Both the position numbers and the translations under genes were made by a program. The notes beneath the pieces were generated by a model, which made no database searches, was not told the DNA's origin, and saw nothing but the letters and a program-made list of their open reading frames with translations. A stretch of 64,000 bases of DNA, taken from NCBI GenBank assembly GCA_036417435.1, contig CM070901.1:52297001-52361000 (forward strand), written 5' to 3'. The stretch comes from Inia geoffrensis (Eukaryota; Chordata; Mammalia; Artiodactyla; Iniidae). This document shows, piece by piece, positions 58,935 through 64,000 of the stretch; position 1 is the first letter of the stretch, and every line of letters begins with the position of its first letter.

Positions 58935-59592
58935 AATGGTGGGTGTGCACTGGGAGATGATGAAATAAGCCAAATCAGTCTCCAGAGGTAACAGGAGCAA
59001 GAACTGGGAAGCAGAAAGGGGGAAAACAGCTAGGGCTCTGGGAGACAGGACCTAGGGTGATCCCAATGGCTCCACCTGACAGCATCTCCTTGGCCCAACT
59101 CGGTTTTTGATGGACTGGATATAATTTAGCTACTGATATTTTTCTACATCAGACATGATGATGAAAGTCAGAGAGTTTAGGAGATGGACAGCAACAGTCA
59201 GCTCTCTGTGGGGGCAGCGTGGGGTCATGAATACCAGATTCCTGACTCTCAGGCCAGTGTTCTGATGCAGGGCTGACGCAGGGCTTAGACTAGAGCTTTT
59301 CCTCTGGGAAAATGTAACATGATCAAAGCTCTTGGAATCTGTGGGATCTGAGGAGGTTAGTTATCTATGGCCCAGCTCTGGAGGACATGTGCCTCTTTCC
59401 TCTTCCCCATAGGCAGAGTGAAACTGTAGCCTGGTATTGAGGCAGAAATCTCCAGAAGCATTCTGTAGGGTCAAGACAGAAATGGCTGCATTTGACTCTA
59501 GGTACATTTGTCTCCAATATGCAGCAGGGATGCTGTGGCCTGAGCAGCCTGCTCTCTGTTCAGAAGCCGAGGGTTCAAGACCCTCCCATCAA
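58935..59592. other. No gene recognised
   Basis: Sequence between the two opposed CHR-2 SINEs; nothing supported. Confidence 0.5.
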
Positions 59593-59605
59593 ACCCTCTC
59601 TTCTT
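59593..59605. repeat. Target-site duplication, left copy (ACCCTCTCTTCTT)
   Basis: Perfect 13-bp match to 59827-59839. Confidence 0.94.
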
Positions 59606-59826
59606 TTTTTTTTTCTTTTTTTTCTTTTTTTTGCGGTAGGCGGGCCTCTCACTGTTGCGGCCTCTCCTGTTGCGGAGCACAGGCTCCGGACACGCAGGCT
59701 CAGCGGCCATGGCTCACGGGCCCAGCCACTCCACAGCATCTGGAATCTTCCCAGACTGGGGCACGAACCCGTGTCCCCTGCGTCGGCAGGCGGACTCTCA
59801 ACCACTGCGCCACCAGGGAAGCCCAG
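59606..59826 (-). mobile_element. CHR-2-type SINE, minus orientation
   Basis: T-rich tail at left, then 'gcggtaggcgggcctctcac', 'acgaacccgtgtcccctgcg' (B-box complement) and 'caccagggaagcc' head at right. Faces the CHR-2 at 58709-58920 about 685 bp away. Frames such as 59437-59925 and 59575-59889 only reflect the SINE. Confidence 0.96.
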
Positions 59827-59839
59827 ACCCTCTCTTCTT
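59827..59839. repeat. Target-site duplication, right copy (ACCCTCTCTTCTT)
   Basis: Partner of 59593-59605. Confidence 0.94.
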
Positions 59840-61454
59840 ATCTTCCTCCCACCAGCATTCTTTTTTCTCTCCTTCTCTACCCCACCCACCCCTTCAGATA
59901 CACCCTTGCTTTTTCTTTCTGTTGATTCTTAGCCCCATTTCCCCAAAGCTCTAAGTTTATCTTTGGATTTTAGATTTATCATATTCTTACATGTTTTAAC
60001 TTTCACATTTTAACCTCTTGCCTTGATAGCTCAGGGCTTCTGTTTGGCTTCTCACCAGTTATTTGGCTCTGCCTTATTTTTCAACACTTAATCATTTGAA
60101 ACATTGAGCCTAAATTTTAAATCTTTCTTTTGTTGCTTTCAGTTATCTGTAATTCATTTTAAAGTTTCTGGTCTTTTATTTCTATTCTATATTTTATCTG
60201 TTTTTAAAACTCTGTGTTTTTCCCCGTTTTGTTTTAATTTTCATCTTACTGTTTGCCGTGTTCTGTAACAACTCAACAGAATACCGGCCTGGAGGTATGC
60301 ACGGGATAGAGAGCTCACATTACTAATTTTCTCACTCCCATTGACTCCTAGCTGTCCCTATATATGTCTTTTCCATTTCTCTCCATAAATTTCCTAGCTT
60401 AGTTGAAGATGACTTTGCAAAGAATCTTGCCTAGGAGACGTGGGAGACTTATGGGTAGACTCTCCTAAAGCCAGAATCCTACTGTTCAGATAACATGTTT
60501 TACTTGCTGAGCATTAGTTATTTAGAGCTCACGTTATCCAGGCATTTACAGAAAAGTCAAGCATTTTAAACTCTATGTCCTCCAACATTTACATCATTGG
60601 CTTGTGAGTAAATCATCTGAGTGGTTTGCCCTGAGTAGGTTGGGACCGGAGCTGGCAGTGCTTCTGGCCTGACTTGGTAAAGAACCAGGTGGGGCTAAGT
60701 AAAGAGAATAAGGGTGGGATTCTGCTACCAAACTGCCATCTCTTTGCTCCTGCCTGTGGAGTTTCTCTGCTCTTTCTGGGGAGGGTCATAGAAGGAGCCT
60801 ATGTGAGTGTGAACACTACCATTCTACCTTCTTTTCCTAATCATGAGAACAAAGAGAGCCTGTCTAGAACAGACACCGTTATGAACAGGTTTCCTAAGTG
60901 GGGGCTGATGTGCCCTTTCTAGGTGCTTCTTTCAAACCACCAGGCCCTGTGCCAGACAACAGAGCCTTGCCAGAGGGGCTTCAGACATGGCTCCCCTCAC
61001 TTTCTGACGTGGCTATGTTTCCCATCTCTCACCGCCTCCCAGTCTCAGGAGATCGGCAGTGTACAGGAGGATAGTTGATGGTGGAGAAGTCTACTTCTCT
61101 ACTACACTCTCTGACAAAGAAAGAGTGGAGGATCCCTCATCTTCTGCATATTATGACCATTCTGTTGTCAGTTAAGCCAGTGGATGAGCAGGCTATCCCA
61201 CCTGAGGGCTAGTACTTTTCCTCCGAAATTGAAAACGGAGACATATCAAAAATGGGATTCTCTTTTGCGGTAGCCAGTAGATATCATGTGCCTGTTAGAG
61301 AGAGGTCTTAGTATTAGGTGCCAAGGAAGTGACATGGTGTGTGTTTTAGTCCCCGCCTTTGGGGACTTTATGATGACGTTGGTGACACAAGAAATATGCA
61401 TCAAATAGTTATGTGACTTACAAAGTCCTTACATCTTCAGGTGTTTCTGTCCTT
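59840..61454. other. No gene recognised
   Basis: T-rich to 60260, then mixed. Plus frame 60674-60922 (82 codons) has no domain. Confidence 0.5.
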
Positions 61455-61755
61455 CATTCCTCCTTTGTCTCACTAAAGACCTACTCATCCTCAGGTCAAA
61501 TTTTGAGGTTACTTTTTTGAGGAAATCAGCCCTTCCTGGGTTAGGTCACCCTCTTACTGGCTATGACCAAGTCCTTTTCTAACCTTTACCTTTGCACTTT
61601 GTGATTTCTTGTGTTTTTGCCCATTTTTCTCATTAGTAAGCTATATTTTTGACAGTGAACTCTTTAAAAGCAGAGACTACCACACTGTTTTATCACCAGC
61701 ATACAGCATAGAGAGATGCTCAACAAATATTTTTGAATGAATGAATGAATCAATG
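61455..61755 (+). mobile_element. L2 LINE, 3' end
   Basis: 'actcatcctcaggtcaaatt', 'agtgaactctttaaaagcag', 'atagagagatgctcaacaaa' and 'tattt-tgaatgaatgaatg' follow the L2 3' end. Confidence 0.8.
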
Positions 61756-63719
61756 AACTATAAGAAGTAGGGTATATCACGTGCAAAAAGCATAGGAGAG
61801 ACAGCATCTTCTGAACAAATTTAGAAGGGAATGGAGAAAGTAATTCCTTGAGATACGGTGGTAAAATTGTGGAGCAAGTGCAGTGTGAGTGATCTGGCAA
61901 TTTCTGTGATCCTATGCACTTGTCTGCAGGCACAGTCACTTCTCAAAATCTGGTGTCAGGTTAAGTTATGGAGTCCCTCAATCAGAAGGAAGTTGATGAG
62001 GGTTGATTAGCATTCCTCTGGAAAGTGTGGCATTGAGATTCTAACTGAGGTCAATACTTCTAGATCTGTATGTGTGTGTGTGTGACAATGACAACTGGGC
62101 CAGATGACCTCTTTCAGCCAGCCTCCGTCACCAGCACTTCCTGAAAGCCCTTGCACATATCAGTTTGTGCAGTGACAGAAAGCACCTAATTACCACAACC
62201 CTCTAGCTTGTTCTGGTGGGAGAGCTTGGGCATACATAGAAAAAATACGTACACAAATACCTCTGAGTAGAAGTGACACTCAGAGAAACATTCACAAACA
62301 AGCACAGTGTAGAAGGAACACAGACATGAAAACAACCAGTGGGCAGCTGGCTCAAGCTGTATAAATAGATCATATGCAAGGGTGGGAAAGAAACGCCTAC
62401 AGATGTAAGGACCTTGTAAGCCAACGTAACTATCTGATGCATATTTCTTGTATCACCAACTTCATCCTAAGGTCCCCGAAGGCAGGGACTAAAACACACA
62501 TCAGGTAGCTTTCTTGGCTTCTCATACTAAGACCTGTCAATAATAGGCACTATTGGCTGCTACTGAAGAGAATCCCATTTTGAAATCCAGTAGACCCCAT
62601 GGAAGAGTATATGGTGAGGGTGTCTGGAGGGGTTCCTGCTGGAGGGCACTCAAGCACAGTTCTAAATGGGAAAAGGGCCTGGTTTGCTGAAGAAGACTGG
62701 GGAGGGTGGTTCTGTGGGGGTAATGGCAAGTATACTGTGCAAAGTGCGAAGGGTAGAGGACGCGTGTGCAAGATTGGTAGGCAGCCTAGGGAAAGCGGGG
62801 AATAAGAGGACAGCTGCTGGTAGACAAGAAGGGAGAAGAAGGATAAATATCATGAATGACCACCCCCACTGGAAAGGCTGCCTATATCAAGTGTCATAGA
62901 GTACATTCCATGGAATCTGTGGCTGTGAGATGTGGTTGGGAATTTGTGAGCTTGTGTGTTAGGACCAAGAGGGGAAGTTGGAAGGTGATTACTTTGTAGG
63001 GTTCAATACGATTCCTCTAAGTTAATAAATTCATATCGAGGATCTAGTGGGGGCTCATACTATGCAAAAAGCTGGTAGATACAGTGACAACAGACATAGT
63101 CCCACCCCACCTAACCCTTGGGCTCTGCAAGAGTGGGAGGGCATCCGGTAAGAGGTTCAAACTCCACGAAGGGGACTTTTAGGAAAAGAAGCAATCAGAA
63201 GCTTCTTGAGTAGTCTGAGAAGGGAAATCACCTGCTCACATGATGCTTGAGGAAGATGGTTGAACATCAGAGTCCAGATTGGACTGTGGTGGGGGAAGGA
63301 CTCAAGCTGGGAGGTTGGCCCAGTGCTGCCACAGTGTTCAGGAAAGAGGAGCAGCATCTGGCCTTGAGTGAGGATAGAGACAAGAGAAATGACTACAAAA
63401 ATGTTTCCAACTCTGCTTTTATGTGGTGATGCTGAGAGATGAGAACAGAGAAGGGAGAAAGGCAGACATACAGCTTCTATCCTTCCAACATGAATCTGCT
63501 GAGTGGGCCTTCTAGGAGCTGCTTACGAAGGGGCACAGGCCGGGAGTCTGAAACATGGCTCTACTTTTGGCTGTTGGACCTTGAGAAAAATATTTTTACA
63601 TCAACTTTGGCTTATTTATCTTAAATGACCTATGATATATGACAGTACTTTGGTGGGGAAAGTATGTAATAGATGACATCAATTAATGATATGCTAAATT
63701 ACATTATTGATGGCAATAA
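61756..63719. other. No gene recognised
   Basis: Includes a short TG run (about 62068-62082), a possible L2 3' relic ('ggtccccgaaggcagggact' near 62471) and unsupported frames (62599-62899 region, Gly/Arg-rich in several frames). Confidence 0.45.
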
Positions 63720-63915
63720 AGACAGATTTGTACACTGCTTTACACTTCACAAAGCATTTTTGCATGCGTTATTTAATCTCAGCCTTACCAAAACCACCGA
63801 GGTAAACACAATTATTTCATTCATATTTTATAACTGAGGAAATAGAGACTTGGAGTCTTGTCCTAAGGCCATAAGGGTAGTAAAGGGCAGAGGCAAGATT
63901 CAAATCCCCCCAGAT
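63720..63915 (+). mobile_element. MIR SINE, long fragment
   Basis: 'ctttacacttcacaaagcat', 'tgcgttatttaatctcagcc', 'tttataactgaggaaataga', 'cttgtcctaaggccataagg' and 'agaggcaagattcaaat' match MIR nearly end to end. The best-preserved MIR in the window. Confidence 0.85.
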
Positions 63916-64000
63916 CTTGGCCTTCTGTACTTAGAGGTCTCACTTATTTATTAAATATCAACTATCACTTCTTGCTGCATGGAAGATAGCGTTAGATGAT

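Noticed and set aside
1..64000. CRISPR array, operon, phage or integron content
   Set aside because: No spaced direct repeats, ribosome-binding sites or prokaryotic gene layout; all repeat content is mammalian LINE/SINE/LTR or microsatellite.

Overview
This window looks like intergenic nuclear DNA from a cetacean (toothed or baleen whale). The evidence is five tRNA-derived SINEs of the CHR family, three of them CHR-2 type with the 'gagcggctgggcccgtgagcc' type body, plus LINE-1 elements with a cetartiodactyl-type 5'UTR and 3'UTR, over a background of decayed L2, MIR and MLT1 repeats. Exact species cannot be read from the sequence. There are no bacterial-type operons, CRISPR arrays, rRNA or free-standing tRNA genes. 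No complete host protein-coding gene is visible. Nearly every long open frame is a shadow or remnant of LINE-1 ORF1/ORF2.

Layout: 1-5.1 kb is old unique/L2/MLT1 sequence. 5.1-6.4 kb holds a 5'-truncated L1. 9.13-17.73 kb is a tandem of two L1s (one with a full 5'UTR but internally deleted, one 5'-truncated) enclosed by one target-site repeat. 17.8-30.2 kb is a landscape of L2 and MIR fragments with two CHR SINEs and a striking 38-bp inverted repeat around an AT microsatellite. 30.8-36.3 kb is another internally deleted L1 carrying a nested CHR-2 SINE. 36.3-42.4 kb is L2/old repeat sequence. 42.4-50.3 kb is a complex L1 nest: an orphan CpG-rich L1 5'UTR, a 4.5-kb minus-strand L1, and a plus-strand L1 abutting it head to head. 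50.3-64 kb is mostly ancient sequence with MIR/L2/L1M fragments, one L1 with a 5' inversion, an older minus-strand L1 3' end, and two CHR-2 SINEs in opposite orientation.

The L1s were parts of one machine: ORF1 encodes an RNA-binding coiled-coil protein and ORF2 an endonuclease/reverse transcriptase. CHR SINEs are non-autonomous and use L1-type machinery, as shown by their A-rich tails and 11-16 bp target duplications. Every L1 here is broken by deletions, stops or frameshifts, so none appears able to move on its own. The only candidates for host coding sequence are a weak 87-residue terminal-exon-like frame on the minus strand at 57887-58150 and an even weaker one at 55218-55390. Neither is recognised. 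The most interesting observations are structural: shared target-site repeats, head-to-head and internally deleted L1s, an orphan promoter-like 5'UTR, and the long inverted repeat.
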